A DNA stretch of 47,006 bases from Alphaproteobacteria bacterium (GCA_022826665.1 JAJDUK010000057.1:1-47006); one strand, 5' to 3'. Positions 16,606-25,293 are shown, counted from the stretch's first letter. Translations and numbers: made by a program. Notes: generated from the sequence alone by a model not told the origin.

Positions 16606-17514
16606 CTAGACGATCCCCTTGAACAGCTTGTTGCGGGCGCGCTCCAGCGAGGCGCCCATCAGGTTGATGCTGATGAGCGTGAGGATGAGGAAGACCCCGG
16701 GCATCGTCGGGATCCACCAGCTGTTCACCAGGTATTTGTAGCCGTCGGCGATGATGTTGCCGAAGGTCGGCGTCGGCGGCTGGATGCCGATGCCGAGGAA
16801 GCCGAACAGCGCCTCGAAGATCATCATGCGGGCGATGTCGAGCACGGCGACGAAGGCGATGGGCGGCAGGATGTTGGGCGAGATCATCAGCGTGGCGATC
16901 CTTAGATCGCTCGCACCCAGAATCTTCGCCCCCCGCACGTATTCGCGCTCGCGCTCGGCGAGCGCGATGCTTCGCACCACGCGGGCATAAATCGGCCACC
17001 CAGCCAGCACCAGCACGGCGGTTACCGTGAAGGGATTGGGGCGGCTCACGCTCAGGATCGTGATCGCCAGCACGATCACCGGGATCGAGAGCTGCGCGTC
17101 GGTAATGCGCATCAGGATGATATCGACCCAACGGCCCCAGTAGCCGGAAATCACGCCGAGCGCGCAGCCGATGACGAACATGATTGCAACCGCCGCCGCG
17201 GCGATGCCGAGCCCGTTGCGGAGTCCCACCAGAGAACGCACGAAGAGGTCTCGGCCGAGCTGGTCAGTGCCGGCGAGATGGGCCCAGGTGCCGCCCTCCA
17301 GGAAGATGGGCGGCAGGAAACGCTCGCGCACGCTGATCTTCATGGGATCGTAGGGCGAGAGCTCCGGCCAAATGATCGCGGCGCCGACGAGCAAGGTGAA
17401 GACGCCGAGCCCGATCTTGAAGCTCGTCATCTCCCAGGCGAGGCGGAACATCCGCCGGGTGACGGATTCGCCCCTTCCCCGCGCGGGACTGCTCGTTCCG
17501 GTCTCGGCAGCCAT
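16606..17514 (-). CDS. Oligopeptide-type ABC permease, DppC-like
   Basis: A 302-residue inner-membrane permease. An N-terminal membrane helix follows about 30 cytoplasmic residues, then comes the DppC landmark H-L-A-G-T-D-Q-L-G-R-D-L-F-V-R-S (about 80-95) and the coupling loop R-E-R-E-Y-V-R-G-A-K-I-L-G-A-S-D. Its ATG overlaps the DppB stop by one base (TGATG), and its stop is 3 bp before the ATPase start, so the three genes are tightly coupled. The substrate class could be peptides, nickel chelates or glycosides. Confidence 0.92.
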   Translation of the reverse strand: MAAETGTSSPARGRGESVTRRMFRLAWEMTSFKIGLGVFTLLVGAAIIWPELSPYDPMKISVRERFLPPIFLEGGTWAHLAGTDQLGRDLFVRSLVGLRNGLGIAAAAVAIMFVIGCALGVISGYWGRWVDIILMRITDAQLSIPVIVLAITILSVSRPNPFTVTAVLVLAGWPIYARVVRSIALAEREREYVRGAKILGASDLRIATLMISPNILPPIAFVAVLDIARMMIFEALFGFLGIGIQPPTPTFGNIIADGYKYLVNSWWIPTMPGVFLILTLISINLMGASLERARNKLFKGIV

Positions 17515-18533
17515 CAGAACTTGAGCCTGCGGTCGATGAAGGTGGACGCGAGGTCCACCATGATGTTGGCGAGCACGAGAATGCTCGCCGCCAGGATGGC
17601 GACGCCCTGAATCACCGGGAAGTCACGCTGCAGCACCGCCTGCACGGTGGACCGCCCGACACCGGGATAGTCGAACACGAACTCGGTGACGAAGACGCCG
17701 CCGAGCAGCAGGCCGCCGATCTGCACGCCGAAGAGGTTCAGCATGGGAATCGACGAGTTGCGCAGCACATGGCGCACGATGATCTGCCGCCAGGGCAGCC
17801 CGCGCACGATGCCGCCGGAGACGTAGCCCGCCTGCAGCGCCTGGGCGATCGACATCGAAAGCCCGCGGATGATGATGGGTGCCAGCTCCACCGCCAGCAC
17901 GATGGCCGGCAGGATGACGTAGCCGAAGCCCTTGTAGCCGATGGAGGGCAGCAGGCCCGCGCGCGCCGTGATCAGCAGGATCAGCACCAGGGCTAACCAG
18001 AAGTTTGGCAGCGATATGAAGACCGAACCGATGAAGAATGCTAATCGGTCTTGCCACTTCTCCTGATTGAGGCCGGCCGCAATTCCAAGCGGCACCGCCA
18101 TCAAGAGCGTAAACAGCAAGCCCATGCCCGCCAGCATCAGCGTGTACGGCAGACCGTCGGCGATGACCTTGAGCACGCCGGCGCGGGTCATCTTGGCCTC
18201 GCGCTGCTCGGTGGCGGTGTCCTGCCCCTTGCCGCCGACGACGTTCTGCGCCGTGAGCGCGATGCCGGTCTCGCCGATGAAGTAGGATTCGCCGAAGTCG
18301 CCCTGCACCGCCTTGGCGATGTAGCGGACGAACTGCTCGGGGATCGAATCGCGCAGGCCCAGCTCCTGCGCGCGGGCCTCGACCACCGCCTGGGTGGTGG
18401 CGGGCCCCAGCATGATCCGCACGGGATCGCCCGGAATGACCCGCAGCAACGTGAAGATCAGGAACGTCACCAGCAGCACGATGACCACGCCCTGCGCAAG
18501 GCGGCGGATCAGGAACGTGAGGACGAATGCCAT
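17514..18533 (-). CDS. Oligopeptide-type ABC permease, DppB-like
   Basis: A 339-residue inner-membrane permease. The N-terminus (F-L-I-R-R-L-A-Q-G-V-V-I-V) and P-G-D-P-V-R are typical of DppB, and the coupling loop follows about residue 210. After the G-D-F-G-E-S-Y motif there is an insert of roughly 30 hydrophilic residues (including G-G-K-G-Q-D-T-A-T-E-Q-R-E-A-K) before the second membrane block, which makes the first periplasmic region longer than in E. coli DppB. It starts 75 bp after the binding protein, across a perfect hairpin. Confidence 0.92.
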   Translation of the reverse strand: MAFVLTFLIRRLAQGVVIVLLVTFLIFTLLRVIPGDPVRIMLGPATTQAVVEARAQELGLRDSIPEQFVRYIAKAVQGDFGESYFIGETGIALTAQNVVGGKGQDTATEQREAKMTRAGVLKVIADGLPYTLMLAGMGLLFTLLMAVPLGIAAGLNQEKWQDRLAFFIGSVFISLPNFWLALVLILLITARAGLLPSIGYKGFGYVILPAIVLAVELAPIIIRGLSMSIAQALQAGYVSGGIVRGLPWRQIIVRHVLRNSSIPMLNLFGVQIGGLLLGGVFVTEFVFDYPGVGRSTVQAVLQRDFPVIQGVAILAASILVLANIMVDLASTFIDRRLKF

Positions 18534-18567
18534 GCTGGGACCGTGCTACGCGGCGGGATGAAGAGAG

Positions 18568-18597
18568 GCGGGGGCTCCGCCTGCCCGGAGCCCCCGC
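18568..18597 (-). terminator. Perfect hairpin between binding protein and permease genes
   Basis: GCGGGGGCTCCG (18568-18579) pairs perfectly with CGGAGCCCCCGC (18586-18597), loop of 6, starting 11 bp past the binding-protein stop on the minus strand. No T run follows (CTCTCTTC), so it should act as a 3' stabiliser or partial terminator that favours binding-protein mRNA over the membrane genes. Confidence 0.6.
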
Positions 18598-18607
18598 AAA
18601 GGATCGG

Positions 18608-20170
18608 TCAAGACGTGAGCGTCGCTTTGACCTTGTCCACCGGCCCGTTGGGCAGAAAGTAGATCCCCTCGATAGCCGGATGGTGGGCGTGGATCAGCAC
18701 CGAGGTGAAGAGCCCGAAGCTCGGCAGATGGTCGGCCAGCGCCGGCATCAGCTCGTTCTGGATCGACGCGCGCCGCGCGTCCACGTCGGTGATCGTCTGC
18801 TGCTTCTCGATCGCCGCATCCACGGTGTCGCTGCCGCAGTTGGTCAGGATCAGGCCGTCCGAATGCCACATGGGCCTGAGCACCAGGTTGGGCTCGGGCG
18901 ATCCGGTCATCCAGCCGGTATCGGCAAGCTGAGGCGCGGTCTCGTCGCGGACGAACACGCGCTCGATCCAGGAGGCGACCTCCATCACCGTGAACTCTAC
19001 CGGGAAGCCCTGCTCCTGCAGCAGCGCGGTGATGACCTCGCCGTACTCCTTGGTCTTCGGATAGAAGCCTTGCGAGGTCAGGTACTCGATCGGCGGCAGG
19101 CCGTCGCCGCCGGGGTAGCCGGCCTCGGCCAGCAGCTCCTGGCAACGCTCGGGGTTGTATTCCGGCGAGTTCGGGATGGTGTCGGTGTAGCCGAACTTCG
19201 CCGAGGAGAGCTGCCCCACCGTCGGGTGCCCGGCCGGCCCCATCAGCTCGAGGATGAGGTCGCGGTCGATGGCGTGGGCCGCCGCGTGGCGCAGGCGCAC
19301 GTCGTCGAACGGCGGCTCGTAGCAGCGGAAATGGAGGTACTTGTTCTCGGTCGAGACCGTGCGCGAGGTCGTGACGTCCTCCTCCAGCAGGGTCTCGTAC
19401 TGCTCGGGCTCGACCCGCTCGATGATGTCGAGCTCGCCACTTATCAGGCTCACGAGGCGCGTGCTGGCGTCGGGCACGAACTGGTAGACGACCTCCTCGA
19501 TCTCGGGCGTGCCGAGAATGTAGTCGGGGTTGGCGTTGAGGATCGTCGTCGGCCCGTCGCGGCTGATGAATTTGTAGGAGCCCGAGCCGTTGGGGAACTC
19601 GTCGATGGCCTTGGTCTCGATATCGTCCTTCGACAGGATCGGCAGGAAGCCCGCGAGGAACCAGAACAGCGAGCCCGGATAGGAGCCGCCTTCGCCGCGC
19701 ACCCGACAGGTGTAGTCGTCGACCACCTGCACCTCGGCCTGGCCGGGATACCAGGTGCCGGACGGCCGCTCGGGATTGGACGCGTACTCGAAGGTCGCCT
19801 TCACGTCGTGCGCCGTGAAGGGCTGGCCGCGGTGGAACTTGATGTCCTTGCGCAGCGTGTACTCGAGCCAGCCGTCCTCGACCACGTTCTGGCTGGTCGC
19901 CATTTCGTAGACGATTTCGTCCGGCTGGGCCTGCGACATCGGCGTGCGGATGAGCTGGCCGAACACGTCATAGTCGAAATAGATCTGCGCCAGGATGGTG
20001 TGGCTGCTCGGGTCCCAGCTCGACGTGAAGGGCTCGGTCTGCCCCCACACGACGCTCTTCTTCCCCTGGCCCAGCGCCTTCTTGAAGAAAGGCGCCTGTC
20101 CGCCGAATGCAGCGATCGTGCCGGCTGCGGCGGTGCCTTTCAGGAAATTGCGCCGTGTCGTCTTGGTCAT
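18608..20170 (-). CDS. Tat-exported oligopeptide-type substrate-binding protein
   Basis: A 520-residue family-5 binding protein for the DppBC-DF importer. The signal is a near-consensus twin-arginine peptide, T-R-R-N-F-L-K at residues 5-11, followed by A-A-A-G-T-I-A-A-F-G. Family landmarks include the Y-x-x-L-R-x-D-I-K-F-H-x-G-x-x-F-T-A-x-D-V region (about 105-130) and the C-terminal G-W-x-x-x-x-P segment (D-T-G-W-M-T-G-S-P-E). ATG 20170 has GGGGAG in front; the upstream frame extension has no signal peptide. First gene of the operon. Ligand not deducible. Confidence 0.9.
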   Translation of the reverse strand: MTKTTRRNFLKGTAAAGTIAAFGGQAPFFKKALGQGKKSVVWGQTEPFTSSWDPSSHTILAQIYFDYDVFGQLIRTPMSQAQPDEIVYEMATSQNVVEDGWLEYTLRKDIKFHRGQPFTAHDVKATFEYASNPERPSGTWYPGQAEVQVVDDYTCRVRGEGGSYPGSLFWFLAGFLPILSKDDIETKAIDEFPNGSGSYKFISRDGPTTILNANPDYILGTPEIEEVVYQFVPDASTRLVSLISGELDIIERVEPEQYETLLEEDVTTSRTVSTENKYLHFRCYEPPFDDVRLRHAAAHAIDRDLILELMGPAGHPTVGQLSSAKFGYTDTIPNSPEYNPERCQELLAEAGYPGGDGLPPIEYLTSQGFYPKTKEYGEVITALLQEQGFPVEFTVMEVASWIERVFVRDETAPQLADTGWMTGSPEPNLVLRPMWHSDGLILTNCGSDTVDAAIEKQQTITDVDARRASIQNELMPALADHLPSFGLFTSVLIHAHHPAIEGIYFLPNGPVDKVKATLTS

Positions 20171-20219
20171 CGGTATCTCCCCTCTGCGTCGTGCGCGTTC
20201 TTGTCGATGAGCGATGCTA

Positions 20220-20247
20220 GTACAGCCGTGGCGGAAGTGTACAGCCC
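20220..20247. repeat. Direct repeat GTACAGCC in a divergent promoter region
   Basis: GTACAGCC occurs at 20220-20227 and again at 20239-20246 (19 bp apart) in the 148-bp space between the divergently transcribed peptide-importer operon and the PLP-enzyme gene. It could be a regulator site acting on either side. No matching regulator gene is adjacent. Confidence 0.25.
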
Positions 20248-20318
20248 GACTATCGCCCTCGGTTGCCGGGCGCTTCCCGCCGGCGATAGGATGGCCCGGA
20301 GGCCGGCGGAGGAGTGGC

Positions 20319-21374
20319 ATGGCGGTGGCGGAAGCACGTGCGGAGGCAGCGGTGACGAGAGACGATCTCGCCGCCCGGCTCGCTCTGCATCCGCGTATCC
20401 GGCTCGCGCATCTGCCGACACCGCTCGACCCCTGCCCCCGCCTCGCCGAGGCGATCGGCGTGCGCGCCCTCTACATCAAGCGGGACGACCTCACGGGGCT
20501 GGCTTTCGGCGGCAACAAGACACGCCATCTGGAGTTCACTTTCGCCGAGATCCTGAAGTCGGGCGCCGACACGGTGGTCGCGGGTGCCTACACGCAGTCC
20601 AACTGGTGCCGGCAGATCACGGCGGCGGCGTGCAAGCACGGTCTCGCGGTCTCGCTGGTGCTGATCCACGGCGTCAAGGGACCGAGGGTGCAGGGCAACC
20701 TGCTGCTCGACCGCCTGATGGGCGCGGATGTGACCGTGGTCGACATCGACAGCATGGAGAAAATTCAGCCGCTGCTCGACGAGAGGGCGAGCGCCCTTGA
20801 GGCGGCCGGCCGGAAGCCCTTCGTGATCGCCCCCTTCGCCCTCGACCAGCAGGTGCTGGCGGCGCTCGGCTACGTCGGCACGGCGATCGAGCTGGACACC
20901 CAGTTCGAGGAGGCCGCGATCGACCCCACCCAAGTCTTCATCTGCGGCGCCAACAACACCCCGGCGGGGCTCATCACGGGCCTGCGCGCGTTGGGCCGCC
21001 GGGCGCGCGTGGCGGCGATCAGCCCGATCCGCTGGGAAGAGCCCAGGGAACTCGACATCGCCCGGGTCGCCACGGCGACGGCGCGCGCGCTCGACCTCAA
21101 CCTCGCGATCGACCCCGCCGACTTCGTCACCGACGAGGACCATATCGGCGAGGACTACGGCGTACTCTCGCCGGAGGCGCGCGCGGCCATCGGGCTGGTG
21201 GCCGAGACCGAGGGCATCCTCCTTGACCCCGTCTATTCCGGCAAAGCCATGGCCGGGCTCATCGATCACGTGAAGCGCGGCGCGGTCGGCGCGAACGAGA
21301 CGGTGGTCTTCGTCCACACCGGCGGCATGCCGGCGCTCTTCGCCTACGCCGAGGACCTGATCGATGACGGCTGA
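20319..21374 (+). CDS. PLP-dependent D-cysteine desulfhydrase / ACC deaminase family enzyme
   Basis: A 351-residue fold-type II PLP enzyme. The PLP lysine lies in F-G-G-N-K-T-R-H-L-E-F (about residues 64-74), preceded by K-R-D-D-L-T-G. The cofactor phosphate region and the Q-S-N motif are present as T-Q-S-N-W-C-R-Q, where relatives usually have His in place of Trp. The family removes sulfide and ammonia from D-cysteine or opens ACC; this sequence does not decide which, and other amino-acid eliminations are possible. ATG 20319 follows GGCGGAGGAG. The 3' end overlaps the histidine-kinase start by 11 bp, an unusual link of a catabolic enzyme with a sensor. Confidence 0.85.
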   Translation: MAVAEARAEAAVTRDDLAARLALHPRIRLAHLPTPLDPCPRLAEAIGVRALYIKRDDLTGLAFGGNKTRHLEFTFAEILKSGADTVVAGAYTQSNWCRQITAAACKHGLAVSLVLIHGVKGPRVQGNLLLDRLMGADVTVVDIDSMEKIQPLLDERASALEAAGRKPFVIAPFALDQQVLAALGYVGTAIELDTQFEEAAIDPTQVFICGANNTPAGLITGLRALGRRARVAAISPIRWEEPRELDIARVATATARALDLNLAIDPADFVTDEDHIGEDYGVLSPEARAAIGLVAETEGILLDPVYSGKAMAGLIDHVKRGAVGANETVVFVHTGGMPALFAYAEDLIDDG

Positions 21375-22983
21375 GGCAAGACCGCTGGAGCGCACGCTCC
21401 CAGTTGCCGAGGACGAGGCGCTGCGGCAGCGGATCGCGGAGTTGGAGCAGGCGCTTACCGAGGCCCGGCGCGACCGCGACGCAGGCCGCACGTCGCGGGG
21501 CCGGTTCCGTTCCCTCTTCGAGATGAGCCGGGATGGGATCGTGTTCGTCGATCTCGAAGGCCACATCGAGGAGATGAACCAGGCCTATCTCGACCTCGTC
21601 GGCTACGACCGGGACGAGATCTCCACGCACACCTATCAGGACCTCACGCCCGAGAAGTGGCGCGCCGGCGAGGCGGAGATCATCGAGACCCAGGTGATGA
21701 AGCGCGGCTTCTCGGACGAGTACGAGAAGGAGTACGTGCGCAAGGACGGCTCCATCGCACCGATAAGCCTGCGCACCATCCTGGTGCGGGACCTGGACGG
21801 CCGGCCGATCCGCTTCATGGGCATCGTCCGCGACATCACGGAACTGAAGGAGAAGGAGGAGGCGCTCAGAGCGTCCGAAAAGCGCTACCGCAGCCTCTTC
21901 GACCTGAGCCACGACGGCGTGGTCTTCGTCGGCCTCGACGGCCCCGTCGAAGAGGCGAACGACGCCTACCTCGACATGCTGGGCTATGAGCTCGCCGAAC
22001 TCATCGGCGTGACCTATCAACAGCTCACACCGGTCCGCTGGGCGGCGATGGAGGCCGAGATCGTCGACAAGCAGCTCATGTCGCGCGGCTACACCGACGA
22101 ATACGAGAAGGAGTACATCCGCAAGAACGGGTCGGTCTTCCCTATCGCCGTCCGCTCTATCCTGGTGCGCGACGAGGCGGGCACGCCGGTGCGAATCATG
22201 GGGATCGTGCGCGACATCACCGAGCAGAAGCAGGCCAAGGAGGCGCTGGAGCGCCATGCGCGCGACCTCGCCCGCTCCAACGAGGAGCTTGAGCAGTTCG
22301 CCTACGTCGCCTCCCACGACCTGCAGGAGCCGCTGCGCAAGATCAGAGCCTTCGGCGCCCTGCTCGCGGAGGAGAAGCGGGAGAGCGTGGACGAGGAGGG
22401 GCGCCAGTACATCGACTTCATGACCGACGCGGCGGCCCGGATGCAGACTCTGGTCAGCGATATTCTGGCTCTCTCACGGGTCACCACGGCGGCGCAGCCC
22501 TTCGAGGACTTGCCTCTGAACGACGTGTTCGACACCGTGCTCTCGGACCTCTCTGTGTCGCTCGAGGAGTCCGACGGCCAAGTGGACGTTGCCGAAGCGC
22601 CGACGATCGAGGCTGACCGAACCCAGATGGATCAACTCTTCCGCAACCTCATCGGCAATGCGCTGAAGTTCCGCAAGCCGGGCGTCGCGCCGCGAGTCAC
22701 GGTGCGGATGGCGGCCGAGGCGGAGCCTCTCGCCGCGATTCCAGGACCCGCGCACACCGTCGTCGTGTCGGACAACGGCATCGGCTTCGAACCATCGCAG
22801 GGCAGTAAGCTGTTCCAGCCCTTCAAGCGGTTGCACGCGCGCCATCAGTACGAGGGCGCCGGTATCGGCCTCGCAATCTGCGAGAAGATCGTCTTGCGCC
22901 ATCATGGCCGGATCACCGCAACCGGCACGCCGGGCGAGGGCGCCACCTTCACGGTGACCCTGCCCCGCCGGCAGCCCCGGTAA
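21364..22983 (+). CDS. PAS-PAS sensor histidine kinase
   Basis: A 539-residue kinase without membrane segments, so cytoplasmic. An N-terminal coiled coil (about 14-45) is followed by two closely similar PAS/PAC domains (about 46-160 and 173-287, repeat period 127 residues; both contain D-E-Y-E-K-E-Y-[VI]-R-K and I-V-R-D-I-T-E). The HisKA domain has the phospho-acceptor H318 in F-A-Y-V-A-S-H-D-L-Q-E-P-L-R, the phytochrome-kinase-like form. The ATPase domain has the N box N-L-I-G-N-A-L-K-F, D-N-G-I-G-F and G-I-G-L-A-I-C. The signal is unknown. Downstream receivers are of the small Rcp1 type that pairs with such kinases. Confidence 0.92.
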   Translation: MTAEARPLERTLPVAEDEALRQRIAELEQALTEARRDRDAGRTSRGRFRSLFEMSRDGIVFVDLEGHIEEMNQAYLDLVGYDRDEISTHTYQDLTPEKWRAGEAEIIETQVMKRGFSDEYEKEYVRKDGSIAPISLRTILVRDLDGRPIRFMGIVRDITELKEKEEALRASEKRYRSLFDLSHDGVVFVGLDGPVEEANDAYLDMLGYELAELIGVTYQQLTPVRWAAMEAEIVDKQLMSRGYTDEYEKEYIRKNGSVFPIAVRSILVRDEAGTPVRIMGIVRDITEQKQAKEALERHARDLARSNEELEQFAYVASHDLQEPLRKIRAFGALLAEEKRESVDEEGRQYIDFMTDAAARMQTLVSDILALSRVTTAAQPFEDLPLNDVFDTVLSDLSVSLEESDGQVDVAEAPTIEADRTQMDQLFRNLIGNALKFRKPGVAPRVTVRMAAEAEPLAAIPGPAHTVVVSDNGIGFEPSQGSKLFQPFKRLHARHQYEGAGIGLAICEKIVLRHHGRITATGTPGEGATFTVTLPRRQPR

Positions 22984-22990
22984 GCGCACG

Positions 22991-23914
22991 ATGACCACCG
23001 CGCCGAATACCAAACCAGTCCTGATCCTGATGGCGGATGACGACCCCGAGGATTGCCTGCTGACCAAGAAGACGTTGCAGAAGGCGCGGCTCGGCAACGA
23101 GTTGCGCTTCGTGCAGGACGGCCAGGAGCTGCTCGACTACCTCAGGCGGAGCGGCAAGTTCTCCGATCCCGGCTCCTCGCCCCGCCCCGACTTGATCCTG
23201 CTCGACCTCAACATGCCCAACATGGCGGGGCTCGACTCTCTCTGGGAGATCAACCTCCGGCCGGCGCTGAGAAAGATACCGATCGTCATCCTCACGGCCT
23301 CCGAGGCCAGCCTGGACATCTCCGACAGCTACAATCTCGGCGCCTACGCCTATCTGGTGAAGCCCGTCACCTTCGCCAAGCTGCACGACGCCGTGCTGCG
23401 GCTGAAAAGCTGCAGCTATGAGCTCGCGGTTCCGTCCGGCTCTAGCGACGCGGTGCGGCCCGCGGTCATCGTCATGGCGGACGACGACCCGGAGGATTGT
23501 CTGCAGGCGACGAAGACGCTGCAGTCTGCGGGCCTGGGCAACGCGCTCACCTACGTAACCAACGGCGCCGCGCTGCTGGACCATTTGCAGGGGCGGCATG
23601 TCCACGGCGACGGCACGCCCGCGCCACGGCCGGATCTCGTCATTCTCGACCCCGGCCTGCAACAGACAGAAGGGCGCCATGCGCTGGCCGAGATCGCGGC
23701 CACGCCAGCGCTCCGCGATCTGCCGGTGATCCTGCTGGGCGGATCCAGGGACGACCGCGCCGACCTGCCCTGGGCGGGGCCGGCGGAGCCGGTCTTCATC
23801 GAGACGCCGATCGATTTCATCGCCTTCGCCGGCGCGGTCGCGGCCTTTCCGTCGCTCGCGCTGCGCCTCGTGACCAAAGCCGAGGGGCCGGCCGGCACAG
23901 CCGGCGCGGCGTAG
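22991..23914 (+). CDS. Tandem receiver protein, second receiver degenerate
   Basis: A 307-residue protein with two Rcp1-like receiver domains and no output domain. Receiver 1 (about 9-140) is complete: acidic D-D-D-P-E-D, phospho-acceptor D72 in L-L-D-L-N-M-P, T102 and K124 in V-K-P. Receiver 2 (about 157-290) keeps the acidic patch and D220, but L-N-M-P becomes P-G-L-Q, the switch Thr position is G250, and the conserved Lys position is T272 (E-T-P). Receiver 2 is therefore probably a pseudo-receiver. The gene starts 7 bp after the kinase stop. It may act as a phosphate sink or as a competitor for the single receiver that follows. Confidence 0.9.
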   Translation: MTTAPNTKPVLILMADDDPEDCLLTKKTLQKARLGNELRFVQDGQELLDYLRRSGKFSDPGSSPRPDLILLDLNMPNMAGLDSLWEINLRPALRKIPIVILTASEASLDISDSYNLGAYAYLVKPVTFAKLHDAVLRLKSCSYELAVPSGSSDAVRPAVIVMADDDPEDCLQATKTLQSAGLGNALTYVTNGAALLDHLQGRHVHGDGTPAPRPDLVILDPGLQQTEGRHALAEIAATPALRDLPVILLGGSRDDRADLPWAGPAEPVFIETPIDFIAFAGAVAAFPSLALRLVTKAEGPAGTAGAA

Positions 23915-23933
23915 ACCATGACCGTGGTGAGAA

Positions 23934-24377
23934 ATGCGGGCTGACGAGCGCACCGTCCTCCTCATGGCAGACGACGACCCCGCCGATTGCCTTCTTACCG
24001 AGAAGGCCCTGCGTCGGGCGGACATCACCTGCCCGCTCTACGTCGTCCACGACGGCGCCGAGCTGTTGGACTACCTCAAGCGCCAGGGCGACTACGCCGA
24101 CCCGGAAGCCGCGCCTAGGCCGAGTCTGATCCTGCTAGACCTCAACATGCCGAAATTAAACGGCACCGAGGTGCTGGAACAGCTGCGCGACGAGCCGGAG
24201 CTCTGCCGCATCCCCGTGGTGGTGCTCACGACCTCCGACGAGGAGCGGGACATCGCGGCGAGCTACGCGCTCGGCGCCAACGCCTACATGGTCAAGCCGT
24301 CGGCCTTCGACGACATGGTCTCGGTGGCCGAGGTCGTGAAGGCCCACTGGCTGGAGACGGTGCGCCTACCGCCTTGA
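23934..24377 (+). CDS. Single-domain response regulator, Rcp1 type
   Basis: A 147-residue receiver with no output domain. M-A-D-D-D-P-A-D near residue 11, phospho-acceptor D69 in L-I-L-L-D-L-N-M-P, the switch Thr in V-V-V-L-T-T-S and K121 in M-V-K-P are all present. It is similar to receiver 1 of the preceding gene, suggesting local duplication. It lies 19 bp downstream of that gene; the ribosome site is weak, so coupling is likely. An ATG at 23918 is out of frame and closes at once. Its 3' end overlaps the convergent ispE gene by 12 bp. Confidence 0.9.
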   Translation: MRADERTVLLMADDDPADCLLTEKALRRADITCPLYVVHDGAELLDYLKRQGDYADPEAAPRPSLILLDLNMPKLNGTEVLEQLRDEPELCRIPVVVLTTSDEERDIAASYALGANAYMVKPSAFDDMVSVAEVVKAHWLETVRLPP

Positions 24378-25274
24378 GCGTCCCTGTCGCGACCCGCCAA
24401 GTGCGGCCGACGCGCCGGCCGTCTCGCCCTCGTGAACCAGATGCGTCGCCTGTACCCACCAGTCTGGATTCTCGCGGGCGATAGCGCGGGCCGCCTCCGC
24501 TGCCGCCGCCTCATCCGCGAACAGGCCGAAGCAGGTGCCCCCCGAGCCGGACATGCGGGCAAGCAGGCAGCCGGGCGCCGCACCGAGCCGGGCCAGAACA
24601 TGTCCGACCTCTGGCGCGTGAGCGAGTGCGGGCCGCTCAAGGTCGTTGCGGCGGGTGCGGAGAAGCCGAGCCAGCGCCGGCGCGTCGGTTGGGCTCTCCT
24701 GAAAGCGCTGGGCGACCGAGAACGGCCCCTGCCTTGCGGCGAAGATCGCCCTGGTAGACACCGGAACGCCGGGATTGACCAAGAGCACCCCGCAGGCCGG
24801 CAGCGGCGGCGGCGCGCTCAACACCTCGCCGATGCCGGCCATGTAGGCGGCCCGCGCGTGGAGGCAGACTGGCACATCGGCGCCGAGGCCGAGCGCGACA
24901 TCCTGGAGATCGCTCGCGTGCGCGGCACCGAGACCCCACAGCTGGGCGAGGCCCCGCAGCACCGCGGCCGCGTCCGCCGAGCCGCCGCCGAGGCCCGCCG
25001 CGACAGGGATGCGCTTCTGTAACGTGATTCGCACGTCGGCGGGACGGCCGAGCCTCTCCCCCAGCGCCACCGCCGCCCGCGTTGCCAGGTTGTCGCCCGT
25101 GCCCAAGGCTTCGGCGAACGGACCGCGCACGGTAAGGGAGAGGGCATCGGCCGGTGCGATTTCCAGCGAATCGGCCAGCGCGGTGAAGGTTACGAGACTG
25201 TCCAGCTCGTGATAGCCGTCGGCGCGCCGGCCGGTTACATGGAGGTAGAGGTTGAGCTTGGCCGGCGCCTCCAT
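24366..25274 (-). CDS. ispE: 4-diphosphocytidyl-2-C-methyl-D-erythritol kinase
   Basis: A 302-residue GHMP kinase that phosphorylates CDP-ME in the MEP route to isopentenyl diphosphate. A-P-A-K-L-N-L-Y-L-H-V opens the protein as in IspE, the ATP loop is P-V-A-A-G-L-G-G-G-S-A-D-A-A, and the third GHMP motif is S-G-S-G-G-T-C-F. The C-terminus is a little longer than usual (G-G-S-R-Q-G-R-S-R-R). The ATG at 25274 fits the family; a GTG three codons upstream (25283) is an alternative because no good ribosome site stands before the ATG. It follows the TPR gene by 19 bp and is probably cotranscribed with it. Confidence 0.93.
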   Translation of the reverse strand: MEAPAKLNLYLHVTGRRADGYHELDSLVTFTALADSLEIAPADALSLTVRGPFAEALGTGDNLATRAAVALGERLGRPADVRITLQKRIPVAAGLGGGSADAAAVLRGLAQLWGLGAAHASDLQDVALGLGADVPVCLHARAAYMAGIGEVLSAPPPLPACGVLLVNPGVPVSTRAIFAARQGPFSVAQRFQESPTDAPALARLLRTRRNDLERPALAHAPEVGHVLARLGAAPGCLLARMSGSGGTCFGLFADEAAAAEAARAIARENPDWWVQATHLVHEGETAGASAALGGSRQGRSRR

Positions 25275-25293
25275 CCGGATCACAGCCGGCTCA

